A DNA stretch of 64,000 nt from Panaeolus papilionaceus (Eukaryota > Basidiomycota > Agaricomycetes > Agaricales). The stretch lies in NCBI GenBank assembly GCA_015501605.1, contig JADNRZ010000023.1, forward strand, positions 558,001 through 622,000, written 5' to 3'. Of the stretch, positions 21,457 to 33,448 are shown piece after piece; the first letter of the stretch is position 1; every line of letters begins with the position of its first letter. The notes under the pieces are model-generated. The model worked only from the letters and a program-made list of their open reading frames with translations, was not told where the DNA came from and searched no databases. Made by a program: the position numbers and the translations under genes.

Positions 21457-22910
21457 ATGGCCTCAGAACAGGATTTGCAGCTTAACAATCTTGAGGTAAC
21501 GGGCGAGATATTAGTCTTTCCTTGGGAAACACCACGAGGAAGTCCGGAGAACTTGAGTACCTGTAAGGTGTTGTACGTACACTTTCCACCCACCCAAGTT
21601 CTAGATTCCATTGAGATTGCTAATTATTTATGCTCGTATCTGCCTTCCTGGTCGCTCTACGTAACATCATAGAGTTATGGGCCCCACAGGAGCAGGAAAG
21701 AGTACCGTTCGTCGTCGAATATCAATTTGAGCGGCCATCACATTTTGGAGTTAATATCATTTCCTCTAGTTCATTGAAGCACTCGCAGGACCCCATCACT
21801 CTCTTGGCAGAATATCAAGTAGTCGCCTCGAAGGCTGCACACAGTGTGTTACGACGTATCAGCTTACGGGAGTGGAGTTCAAGTTTTTGGGTGGGTCCAT
21901 CTCCCTCATCGACACGCCGGGCTTTGCAGACCCCAAGGTCTCGGAATTTAACATAGTTTCCTTGATTCGAAAGTGGGGAATCGACAAGTGAGTACCATAA
22001 CTCCTTATCTCTTTTTTTTTACGCAAATGCTTACTTAGTGCTGATATCTAATATGCGAACACTCGCTGTCACTATCAGCTGGCCTTATTGCTTCGACCGA
22101 ATTATTTACCTGACACCAGTGAACATCGTGCGCTTGCCCGGTAGTCAAAAAGCGCTGCTTAAAACTTTTATGAAGCTCATGGGGAAAGGCGGTGCTGGAA
22201 TGCTGACTATAGTAACCTCCATGTGGGATGGGGTGTGGGGAGCGCAGGCTTCGAGCCGTGCAGAGAGAAACTTCGAGCAGCTGGAGAAAGAAGTCTGGAA
22301 GGTCAGTTTAACTTTGCTGAAGGAATAAAGGCGACTCGTTGACAATTACTCGAAGGACTTCATCACAGATGGGGCAAAATTAGCGAGGTTCTTCAACACA
22401 CGAGAATCAGCTCTTCAAATCTTGGATCAAGTATCCCAGATGTCGACCCGATTTAGCAACCTTGAATGTTTCTCTAACAGGATTACCGAACTTGCTTACG
22501 CAGACAATCTCCGTGACGATTTGAAAACTCGCATACACGCACTTCAGATGCAACAAGACGTCATAGAGCAGGAGCTAGTCGACGTGTCTGCGACAAAACA
22601 CAAAGAATTAAAGGACACTCTCGATGCCCAACTCGGAGAGACGGCAAGACTTATCACGAAGTTTCAAGCACAGCTCCAGGATCTCGACTCACCTCTGCCC
22701 AATCCAGCTGAAACTGAAACTCCTTCAGAACCCCCACCGAGTTCACCCTCTGTGATTCTACGTGATCCAACACCATCTGCTGATCACACAACAGGGGTCA
22801 ATTCTTCAGACCAACACCCAGGCCAGGAACAAACAGGAAAACGGCCCGCGCGTGTTGTTGGCTCTATCAAGAGTCGGGTTAAAAGGTTTTTGGGGCGCAA
22901 TGGTTATTGA
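21457..22910 (+). CDS. P-loop GTPase with coiled coil and basic tail, copy C
   Basis: Exons 21457-21572, 21673-21706, 21770-21987, 22079-22301 and 22356-22910 give 381 residues. First and P-loop exons are 116 and 34 bp, exactly as in copy B. Motifs: GPTGAGKST, DTPGF, TSMWD, a charged helical stretch (LRDDLKTRIHALQMQQDVIEQ), a Pro/Ser linker shorter than in copy B, and the basic end GSIKSRVKRFLGRNGY. I chose the ATG at 21457 rather than 21439 because it aligns with copy B. Same family and uncertainty of function as copy B; opposite strand. Confidence 0.85.
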
Positions 22911-25178
22911 AGCTTTGCCTGTTTGCTGACTCTGGATATATGTACTAGTATTTCGCTCACCTGTACCCTTGGCTCGCTTCCTGTCGAGGTACATATATAG
23001 AACCTGTCACTTCATTGTCGTTCGCTTGATTTGGAACGCCTTTAGGTATGATTAAAATGACGCATGTGCATGGAATTATAACATACAACGTGAACATTCA
23101 TATCATAAACTTCTTGGACGAATCACAATGGAAGTCTCACCGATGAAAATGTCATGACTAGGCTTCCATTGGCAGCTCCTTTCTATATGCTGCGTTGAAG
23201 AGACAAGGTGACAGGAAGTAAAGAAAGGATTAGGAGAATATTGGTGCAGAAAAGATACGACAATGGTGGACTTTGCAGCGCTTCTTTGGCCTCCAGCACA
23301 GGCAGTGCTTCCAAGTCGAGCGGCAAGCGCCGAGCGGCGTATCAAATCCAAATATTGTCAACTGCCAAATGTCAGTGTCAGAAACATTCTTTCCTTCTTC
23401 CACCATCTACAACAACGTTGACCCTACCAGCTGTCTTTACTGTCTTGCCCAGAGGTGGATTGTGGAGCGCAAAGAATACTGTTGAGACATGCATATCAAG
23501 TCTTATGATGCCACGACGGTGGATAGGATGTGTTGAGAAGAACGATGTGTCGACGTGGCTTTTATTAAAGTTCTCCTCCTAGGTCTTGGCTGGTATTAGG
23601 TTAGTCAATGACGAAGCAGCCTACAGATCAACACAAGCGCATCGGATCGCAGGTACTCAGGCTCAGAATCTTATATCTCTCTCGACCTGGAACAAACGAA
23701 CACCAGAGGCGTTTCAAGCGACTTCCTATGCAAAATTTTCGGTACATCGTTTACTTTTATCCTTGCCTGCCACGCTGTAGAAGGATAAAGAGAAGCCTCT
23801 CACTCAGTCTCGGTCTTACATTTTAACCCTGGAGTTAAACTGACGGACTACTATTCGGCAGAGTAACGCATGCTTATTCTCCTTATTCGCAGTCTCAGTT
23901 GACGTTTTTCTCTAGCTGCGTATGTTCGCTTGGCTACGTGTTCGTAAGCCTCGAGAAGGATATATACAAGCAGTCGGGAGCACATGCGACTGGTATCATT
24001 CATCTTATGCTTCTTGAACAGGGCATACGTGGAGTATGTATATACAACACTCTGTGCCAAGATCGCGACCTTTTGAGATGCTTCCATTGGGATACCGATG
24101 TCGCATGTCTGCATACCTATTCGTCTGACTGTATTCCTCCTGTCCTCCTGTCTATCCTATCTAGGTGACAAAGCGTGGGCGTGAATATCTTTGGGTCTAA
24201 CGTGTTTGATAGGCCGATGTCTCCATCCGAGATGTTCATTGGACCTGTCAATGCCCTCACATCTGATTACTCAGTTTGCCGCCATCGACCCAATACCTTT
24301 TTCACAACAAGTTAATTGCGTTGCCTTCATATCTACTTCATTTCACTGTACCATCACCCGTCACCCTGTCAATCTACTTACACCAGTCCTACCTCCCACT
24401 AACGAGGCACATATTGACTCCCGGCCAAAGTCAAGACCCAACATCGTTAGTTCCAACTTCCCGAATGGGAAGCAAATTGGGTGGATCAATCACTTTGTCG
24501 TCCATAGTCCACGCCGACAATTAAAAGTAAGCTTTAAAGCCATCCATCCATTGTCATACCCTGCCTTTATTACCTCTGTTGATTTATTTGTTTCCGAATG
24601 ATCGATTAGCGGGCGGGCTGACGGTAAAATAAAAGCTTCGAGGGTGCTCGTGTTGACTGCGTTTCTTGTTGGTTCTCCGCTTCCCTCCCCCGTTCCTTTC
24701 CTTTCCTTATCCCCTTCCCTCTCTTGAGTCATTCTTTATACCCTCCCTTCTTTTCTCTCTGTGCCCACTTCCTTCTCTCGTCCTAATTGATAGCCCTTGT
24801 TGCTTCACCTTCGCACAGCCTCCGACCCGTTCTCCAACCAGAACTGAGAGCTTCTGTTCCTTATATTCATTTACAGTCGCCCTTCCTTTCCTTCTTCAAC
24901 TCTATACCACCCATTCAGCATATACATCGCAAACTCGGTTGTCCTTGCGCGTTTTCATAAGCAGCTCGTGAAGGCTGATAATATGGTATGTGTCGTCTCC
25001 TTTCTATCATTCGCAGCACCGCGTACTTCAACGCTTAGCATATCTATCATCGTTGAATATTCATATGCCATAGTTAAATTACCATTCTTCACTTCGTTAT
25101 ATCCATTTATCTGCGTCTCGTCATTCTTCACATTCATCAACGTCGTTGCTGACATTCTTGCGCGCGTGTGGTGCATAG
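22911..25178. other. intergenic / 5' leader of the next gene
   Basis: No supported gene in 22911-24600. From about 24660 long CT-rich tracts suggest the core promoter and leader of the gene at 25179. A possible non-coding or one-codon exon ends with ATG/gtatgt at 24982-24989, spliced to the ATG at 25179. Confidence 0.4.
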
Positions 25179-28100
25179 ATGCCTCCTGCCTCCGCAAATG
25201 CTGTACCAAATTCAGGCTCACAATCAAGCTCAGATGGTCAGCATGCACGCTCAACGGCATCAATAACCGTTGGTGGACTGTCTACGAAAGGTAAGCAGAC
25301 CTGCCAAAAAATTCATTTCGAGTTTGGGGTTTCAGTTTAGCTTCAATCCAAGCTTCATCTTACCCTACATACGTTCTTCATCAATATCTATTTGATTACC
25401 GCTCCATGTTCATATGCATGCTCATGCTTTGTACCCTACCCTACGCCATCCCTTACTGCCAAACTTCCCTGCTCAACCCGTCGCCTCGCCTTCTTTCCTC
25501 CTCTCATTCCCTTGGTTAGCTTCTTTCATCTGTCTCTTTTTTCCTTCGTCCGGACTTTATCATTCAGCGCTGTTTTGCTTTTCGCCATTTCATTTTATGT
25601 GGACTACACAAAAGCTAACACGCCATGTGTACTTGTATTCCCTCTTATTATGAACACCTGTGTCATCTAGCGGTTCCCCCTAAATGTGCCTTCGTCCCAG
25701 GCCTAATCCCATCGTCAACACGTTCGCCACGCGTAAAATATCATCACCCTTCCTTATACCCTCCCACCACCCCAACACGTACTTCCAGCCAATTTTTTAA
25801 TACTCAGACTCTGGCTGGATTGATGACAGCTGGAAAACCGCTCTGCTCGTCGCCTCTTGCTGGACCGCCTGCCTCATTCGATACAGGGTCTGACTCGGAC
25901 TCGGACTCGGATGAGAATCCATCAAGTCCGGTGTCACCAGTCAACTCAGATCAGCCTTCGCTATCTTGGAACATATCTCCTGCCTTGTCCCCTATCAACC
26001 CGTATTCCAGCTTCGAGCTCAAATCCCCAGCTTCAGTTATCCCGTCCATTTCAGCTTCAATGGCATCCCGTGGCCCGCGCGTCCGTGTGCGTGTACCTTG
26101 CCCACCCCCTAAATGTCACCTCCATCCACGTAACACTGTGATCAACAATGCGGATAATGACCCATTTATGATCCACGACCTGACGCGCTCCGAACCGGAT
26201 ACCCTATTGGCCCGGTACAAATGCACCTGCAAACAAAACGACTCGAATGCGAAGAAGAGCGTGTTGAGGAAGAAACGGTCCTCGTCGACATCGCCGACCT
26301 CCAATCCCAGTACACCCAAGTCGTCGACGCCCCCCTCGAGTCTTGCGCATTCAAGGGATCAGAAGAAGTCAACGAGGATGGGGACGGGGACGGAGATGAA
26401 CGAGATCGATAGGGACACGGCGAGGTCGGGACCACGCCCGGGTATGAGAAGCATCGAGGACATCGCATCGGAAAGGGAAATGAAGAAAAGCTTGTTCGAA
26501 GGAAGAGAACTCGAAGCGGGGCTTGAGGGGTGCAGGCGCGGCACGATCAACATGGCTGATGGTGGGTTGAGAGATTGTGTTGATGCTGGTGATGGTGTGG
26601 GGAGTGGCGTCGAGGTTCCCGTTTTTCGCCTTGTTGTTGATAATGAGGATGATGGGGCGGATGGGAGGCAGCATGTGAAGGAGTGCGCGGGTGAGCTAAG
26701 GAGGGGTATCAGACCGGGTGAGCTACGGTATGGCGGAGTGGGTCCAGGAACGCTAGAAGGAGCGAGAAGATCGGAAGGTCGAGTTTGGGGTGGTGGAAGT
26801 CCTGTTTCGCTTCATGTGGTCGCCGAGGGCGAGAGTTGGAGGCGGAGGGATGAGTGGGAGATGGATTTGGCGTCCAGTTCAAGTTCGTTGCGGCGGCGTG
26901 AAGACAATAGGAGGATGACAATGAAGGAACTTGGAATGGGTAGCGTTGGAGGCAGTAATAGGAAGAGGAACGTGGCTGAGGGACCGAGGACAATGTCGAC
27001 CTTGAATGAGTGGGAGGAGTTTGGGGTGTTGAAACCCCCTAGCCGGCACCTTCTTTCAGCATTGCCTGCTGTGTCAGGAGCCTGGAAGGAACCGAGCCTT
27101 GATACGATGAGAAGAAAGAGTATGGCACATTCGTTCACCACCAGAAGGACGACGAGGGTGGACTTGCTCAGTTCATCCACATCCTCTGTTCCTTCAAATT
27201 TGTTCAACCTGCCCACGACACCCCCTTCCAAGCGTTTCTCCGCGTCAACTTCGTCACCCCTCTCCACCCCATCTCACTCCCCTGAGTCTTTATTCTTCTC
27301 CGTTTCCAGCACCACCTCCCGTTCGCCCTCATCCCCAACGCCCAGACCGAAACGCACGACCCCATCCAACAACTCATGGTACACTGCCAACACATGGGGT
27401 GAAATACCAAAGTTCACCAGGTTGGGCTTATCAGCTCCAGGCGTCGTGCTGCCTATCTCTGCCAAGGAGCATATGAGGCTGAAGCGGGTCCACGCAACGT
27501 CACCTACAGATAGGAGGTGGTCCAACTTCCCGTCCTCTAATTCGTCTTCGTGTTCCTCTCTCGCCCACACCTCAGTCTCTGCTTCCCAAGAAAAAAATTA
27601 CAAAGGAGCCGAAACCGATCTGGAAGGCAAAACGCTGTCGAGGAGTAGCAGCGCTAGCGCAACGACGAGTGCGAGCAGCAGCAGTGCATGTTGGTCGGCT
27701 TGTACCACATCCACAACGACGAGTCCCAGTCCAACTTCAGAGGAGAACGACTCGATGGAGAGGGTGTTGTCGATGGAGTCGGCGGAGAGCGTTTATGATG
27801 TGGCTCCGAAGGCGGACACTATGGCTTTTGATACTGTGAAGCAGAAATACCATGCCAACAAGCCGCATAGGAGTGTAGGGTTTATAAAAGGTCTGAGGGG
27901 AAACCTTGGGGCTGGTCATCCTTGTAGCGCGGGTGCAATTCACTCACACGCCTCGTCCGAGCTCACTTTGGCGATGGGGAATGTAGGAAATGCTGGTGCA
28001 GAGGTAGCTTCGTCATCGCAGAGCTTGGTATCGTCCAAACTCAATTCAGCGATCGGTGTTGATCATACGTTATCGACACCGTCTCTTGGGCAATATCCCA

Positions 28101-28213
28101 GTTCGTATTCGATTTCATCTGCTGGGCAGATTGGTGTGGGTGAAGGAGGGAAGCTGAGGGGAGAATCATCGGTGAAGAGGTGGTGGAAGTCACTCGTCGG
28201 TGGAGCGCGATAG
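25179..28213 (+). CDS. Large disordered protein of unknown function
   Basis: An exon 25179-25290 (MPPASANAVPNSGSQSSSDG…) joins in phase to 25671-28213, giving about 885 residues. I do not recognise the family. Visible features: an SDSDSDSDE acidic run; a Cys/His-containing patch (PCPPPKCHLHP … YKCTCKQ) at about residues 195-250 that could bind metal; very high Ser/Thr/Pro/Arg content; an EWEEFGVLKPPSRHLLSALP motif; and a C-terminal block with GFIKGLRG and VKRWWKSLVGGAR. No signal peptide or membrane helix. Probably an intrinsically disordered regulatory or cell-wall/cytoskeleton-associated factor (inference only). The 2.5-kb exon without introns is unusual among its neighbours. Confidence 0.75.
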
Positions 28214-29103
28214 AAGTGAGTGTGCCAAGAAACCAAATCGGGGGACGGGAACCCTCAATATCGCCAGCGCTCGACCAAACCACGGAAGGAGACGTCGACG
28301 CGCTTTATTTATCTTGAAGGAGTATTGGATAAGATGGATGTGTATTCTCTCGTTTCTTAAATTTCCTAACTCAACCTACCATGTCAAACCTCGCCACTCT
28401 CACTTTCCAGTCGATTATATTTGATTTTTACCCACATTCCTTGTTTTTCGAGTTGTTATCCTTAAATTTACCTTATTTCGTCAAATGTATTTATAGCTCA
28501 TCGTTTGTAAAGATATTTTCGTACATGCAATTTACCTTTTCAAGTTGGACTTGTGTTCGAAATGATATTCAGCGGACGCGGTGGTCGCTGTCTATTTTTC
28601 TGAATTAGGGGCACTCTGTGCGGATCTGATCCCACTTTCACAAGCTATTTTTCAGCTTTTTTGCTATTCATGTCGATTCGGGGTTCTTGTTGGATGTGAA
28701 AGGCCTACCATACGCCCTCGGATTTCCGTAATGTCTGCACGACGTTCTACGTCGGTCCCACTCGTCGCTGAGCTTTCATAAGCCACGTTCATCCCATTCA
28801 TCTGCCTCCTTGGTCCGCGTCTATTTCTCAACCTCCGGGAAGCATACTACGCGTCGTTCAACAAGGAGATGGAGCGGAATATGGGTACATTACCCCTAGA
28901 TTTGCGGGTGGTCGTGGTAGAAGCGAGAGCTCAATGTCGCACAGCGTTGTTTTGCGAGGCGATTCCAAGTCAATACCGTCCATCCGATAACATTCCCCTC
29001 TGGTACTTTTTTTTCAGATACGCCGATTACAGCCAGTATTTTAATGAGCGCAACCATAGATAATCAGTTTTCGCCCTCACAACACTCGCGAAAGCGAAAA
29101 CCT
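28214..29103. other. intergenic, nothing recognised
   Basis: 3' flank of the disordered-protein gene; no family motif in any frame. Confidence 0.35.
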
Positions 29104-29300
29104 ACACTGTAAAACGCAGTCTACCCACCAACACGCAATATCATCTGGGTGATGCTATTAATACTATGAGCCACTAAGTGCCCGTAATTTGCCCGAATTG
29201 CCAAGTTCGAAGCATTTCGAAGCATTGGGACCTCGAGAATGTGAGGTCGCATCGCTATTGCTGTCTGCAGGGGCCAAGTAAAGGTGCTGCGGTCTGCCAG
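29104..29300 (-). pseudogene. Relic of a GH79 glycoside hydrolase exon
   Basis: About 90 bp starting at 29104 align closely with 31863-31960 in the intact GH79 gene (the part coding for DYGFLMAHNNF…HVGGQNAFYN). Similarity continues more weakly to about 29300. There is no reading frame and no other exon. Confidence 0.55.
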
Positions 29301-29771
29301 CCCGATGATTCACATCACTTTCGGAATCAAAGTGTTTGAATAGTAAACTCCTTGGCGACGTATAGGGGCCCGCATGTTCAGTTCCATCACCCACAAAGTG
29401 GGGCATAATGAATGACGGTAGCACAATCTACGAGACGGTCGACATGAAACCAGTCCAAAAAAGGCGATCCATCCTGGACTTTTTATGAGCGCTCAAACTT
29501 CGGTCAAAGTGCGGGTGCAATATCTTGATGCCTCGACAACAAGCCGAACTCACCTGATTCCCTCTCGCACGAGTGAGCTTCTCGGACGCCTCGTAGATAT
29601 TCATTACACCTAGGAATTATGCTTTTCAGTCCGCCATGCACAGCGGAATCATTGTTTATCAGGGTTTACATATAAGTAGGCATCACGGTCGCGGTGCTCG
29701 AGGAATTTTTTGGGTCAGTTAAGTGGCCATCATAGCTATGTAAACAATTAGATCGTGATATATATACCGCG

Positions 29772-29779
29772 TATAAAAG
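29772..29779 (+). promoter_or_regulatory. TATA box of the GH11 gene
   Basis: TATAAAAG lies 57 bp before the chosen ATG of the xylanase at 29836, a normal distance for a strongly expressed fungal secreted enzyme. Confidence 0.6.
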
Positions 29780-29835
29780 TCCAAGCCATAACGACTCAGA
29801 AAGCCCAGGAATCTACATTCTTATCTTGCTTCTCC

Positions 29836-30848
29836 ATGGTTTCCTTCAGGACGCTTTTTGTCGCTATATCAGGCGCATTGACTGCAGTCGCCATCCCGTC
29901 ACCAACGATCCAGAATATCACAGAGCGTGCCGGTACACCTAGCTCTGAAGGGTTTGATAATGGCTACTACTACAAGTGGTGGTCCGACGGCAATGCCGAG
30001 TCTTCCTATAACAACGGTCCTGGTGGTTATTTCAGGTATGGTGCGGCTCTTGGTTGTATACTGTACGCTCATTATTTTATGTAGCATCACATGGGGCTCT
30101 AGTGGATATCTCTTCGGTGGTAAGGGGTGGAACCCTGGCACGAAGGATCGGTGTGTTATCTTCCTTTACTCAAAAAATCTCGAGCTGCTGACAAAATCCT
30201 GTAGAGTATTAACCTATACCGGTCAATATAAATACAGCGGAAACTCTATCATAGGGGTTTATGGCTGGGCTCGCAACCCCTTGACCGAATACTACATCGT
30301 CGACAATTTCGGAAGCTATAACCCGGCTGCTGGTGGAGTCAGTAAGGGTAGTTTCACGGTGGACGGTTCCTTATACGACATGTACGCAGCAACCCGCGTC
30401 AATCACATCGACGGGACTGCTACTTACCAGCAATTCTGGTCGGTTCGCCGCAACAAGCGTACCGGGGGAACCATCGATGTTGGTGCCCATTTCAATGCTT
30501 GGGCCAAAGCGGGGATGAATATCGGCAGCGAATTGGACTATCAGATCCTGCATTGCGAGGGGTATTTCTCGATGGGATTATGCGCGATTACCGTCAATGA
30601 AGGTCGTGCCACCCCAACGACGCCGCCCCAGCCAACCCCGACATGGAGTTTTTGTCGAACCGAGTGGAACCAATGCGGTGGAGATGCGTACTGGGGCCCT
30701 ACTTGCTGTGTATCTGGAACCACCTGCACCTGGGTTCCTAATACTGTTGTCCCTAGGTGAGCTTAAAGTCGAATCAAGTCCTCGTCTTGGAGTCCCTAAC
30801 ATTGTCCATATCTTTAGCTTAAGCCAGTGGCAATGTATGGCCTCCTGA
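29836..30848 (+). CDS. GH11 endo-1,4-beta-xylanase with C-terminal CBM1
   Basis: Exons 29836-30035, 30085-30150, 30205-30756 and 30818-30848. A signal peptide (MVSFRTLFVAISGALTAVA) and short propeptide lead into the GH11 jelly roll. The nucleophile Glu is in TEYYIVDNFG and the acid/base Glu in LHCEGYFSMG (families usually show ATEGYQSSG, so the surroundings of the second Glu are unusual). After a Pro/Thr linker comes a fungal cellulose-binding module, WNQCGGDAYWGPTCC…TCTWVPN, completed across the last intron by SQWQC. It hydrolyses xylan outside the cell. Its 3' end faces the GH79 gene 197 bp away, and the pair may act on glucuronoxylan (inference). Confidence 0.95.
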
Positions 30849-31045
30849 GGCACCCAGGCGATCATGTTCCGCTTGAATATTGTATAACAGAACATTTATC
30901 ATTTCATGCCGTAGTCTTTCTCCGAGCAAATGAATCAGCTCAAACATCATGATGTATGTGTCGCACTCGTTGTGTGAATCCAAGATTATTCAAAATATTA
31001 CGGGTATAATATACATATCCCAAGCACTATCCTATACCTAAATTT

Positions 31046-33448
31046 TCAACCCCTCGCCGTCCACACCCACATCGCCGCAGCCACCACCGACACAAACGTC
31101 AACACCGCCGCCTGCGCTGCCAACCTCACTCCCTCATTCGCATTCTTCATGCCACCCGGGCTCGTATTCCCCAACGCCGTCCAGTTCCTATCCTTCCCTG
31201 AATGCCCATTGCTCAACGCAATACTCGTAGGGTCAAGCTGCAGCGTGTTATGATGCCTTGTGAACGCGCTTGTGCTGAACGTCTGCGTAGCCTGCCCGAG
31301 ATCGATATCTTTATTCGAGGTGTCGAAGAACACTAATGCGAATCCGGGAGCGGGAACAGTGACGGTGCAGGTGCTCGCGGTTGTATCACATGGAACGGTT
31401 TGCACATCCAGGTTACCTGAGAATCGACCGTCGACCTTTAGTTGTGGGCCGAGGGTTTGACCTGCCCAGGTGATATTCTTCGAGTTGACGGAGGGAGCTA
31501 GGAGGTATTTGACTTTGACGCCGCCTGCGGGTACGTTGCCTGGGACGTTGATCGTGACCCTGATTGTGTTGGTCCCGGTTTGGAGGTCGTCGATGTAGTT
31601 AAATAGCGCGACTTTGTTGAGGATGTCATTTTCGTAGATGGCGTAGGCGGGTGTGTATTCGCTGTCTGCATTTGATCGTAAATCGACGACGCGTGCGGTG
31701 TTGGTCTTGCCCAGTGCTTCAGCTAGGATGATGGTGCTGTAGTATACTGCGCCGACGGTCCATTGGTTGAACTGAGATTGATTGGTGGGAGGAGCAGTGA
31801 AAGGCTATTGGAATAATGATCATATTAGTTTGACCCGGAATCTATAAATTTCGAAAAACCCACATTATAAAACGCATTCTGTCCACCAACGTGCAACATC
31901 CCATGCGTGAAGTTATTATGAGCCATCAAGAACCCATAATCCGCCGTCCAAAGCGACGCAGCAAAACTATCACTAATACCAGGGAACCCACCACACGAGG
32001 CCGTATTCGTCTCAAACATGATCAACGGCTTCCCAGCCCCCACAGCGAGCTGTGAAGTGTGCTGATACTTCCCAACATGGTCCAATAAATTATGGTGGTT
32101 CAGATAATACGGGAACAGCGCCTGAGGGTCCTGGATCTGTCCACCTGTGTTAAACTGAGCAGCGCAATTGTCGTATGGGTAGTTTTCGACTGAGAAGCAA
32201 TAGAAGTTGTCCTTGAAGTGGTCGATGAACCCCGTAGCCCAGACGTCTTCGGTATCGAACCCTACTTCTTTGCTGGCGACGGAAGGGCCGATGAAGATGT
32301 TCTTTCGGGTGATCTTGTCGTTGGTTTGCACTGTTGCAATGAGGTTGTCGACTTCGGCGGAGTACTCTACGGGCCCGTAGGGTGCCACACGATGTTTGAA
32401 CCTAAAATATTAATTTTGTCAATGACCTCGAAACTTGGAAAGAGGGATGGACGCATGAGCTACCTGACGTATAAATCGGGTTCGTTTCCAGCTTGCAATC
32501 CTAGCAAATTGTCTCCTAGAATTTGTTGTCCATATTCTGCAATCTCCAATCTCCACGGGCTCGTTTGGTTGAAAGGGATGCCTAGAATTACGATCAGAAG
32601 CGAGCATATGAGAATAATAAAAGTACTCACCGAGGAACCATTTCACATTCAACAGCGAGGAAATGTTGGCCGCAATGTAGAACATATCAATCGTATAAAG
32701 CACTGATGGCGTTTCGGTCTACACAAAATATCAGGGTCGCCCCCTAACAATGCCCCAAACGGTCACTTACGGTTGCCTGCGACGCCGACATCGTTTTTCC
32801 AAACGTATGATATGGCAACAGCAGCTCAGAGTCTTCGGGGACCATAACCGCAAACTCCTGCGTGTTTCCTCCAATACGAATATTCACCCCTCCCGCGCGC
32901 TCTTGAAGGTTGGCTAGCAAGTTAAGAAAGGGTACACCCAAGTTGGACCTAAGACAGGCCAAGAATGCCATGGCTGAGCCAAGAATCAAAGATAGACGCT
33001 GATAATGACGTACGAATTCTTTCCTACTGTGTAAGAAAGCATTCAAAAATAGATTAAGAATTATATTTAACTTGTGTATTCGAGAGAAAAAGCGCTCACA
33101 AACTTGGGTCAAAATCGACATTTCGAGCGAGAACCCCCAGAAGGACGGGCCATTGTGTGGAATGGACAGGAAGGGTACGTTCGCAGCGTCGTGCTGAAGG
33201 TTAATAGTGAATGCTGTAGCTGTAGCTGGGTTTGGTAGAGGTGGAGGAATAAGCTGAGTATTGTTATAGGCTGCAAGCGTAACTCGCGGGGGAGGTGCTC
33301 CCGCTCCTGTTGCTGTTGGCGTCGCAGTCGGGTCCAATGGAACCTGGCCTAAAGGGGTCAAACCATACACGGTCACCGACGCAAGAGTCTGATGAACACA
33401 AAAGCTGCTCAAGACTAATAAAAGAGCGGAATGGATGGGCAACATCAT
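31046..33448 (-). CDS. Secreted GH79 glycoside hydrolase (beta-glucuronidase-like)
   Basis: Seven exons: 33448-33100, 33026-33014, 32948-32771, 32718-32631, 32581-32464, 32401-31864 and 31804-31046. All phases close (680 residues). A signal peptide precedes the N-terminal domain (FWGFSLEMSILTQV, LGKNSS, RIGGNTQE). The acid/base Glu is in QAGNEPDLY and the nucleophile Glu in MFETNTASCGG. The C-terminal beta domain follows, and the protein ends in a hydrophobic stretch (VLTFVSVVAAAMWVW) preceded by small residues, consistent with a GPI anchor or membrane tether. GH79 enzymes remove glucuronic or 4-O-methyl-glucuronic acid from glycans. The second exon is a 13-bp microexon. A relic of this family lies at 29104-29300. 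Confidence 0.92.

Noticed and set aside
26812..27570. Long minus-strand frames inside the disordered-protein gene
   Set aside because: Antisense shadows of the biased plus-strand coding sequence.
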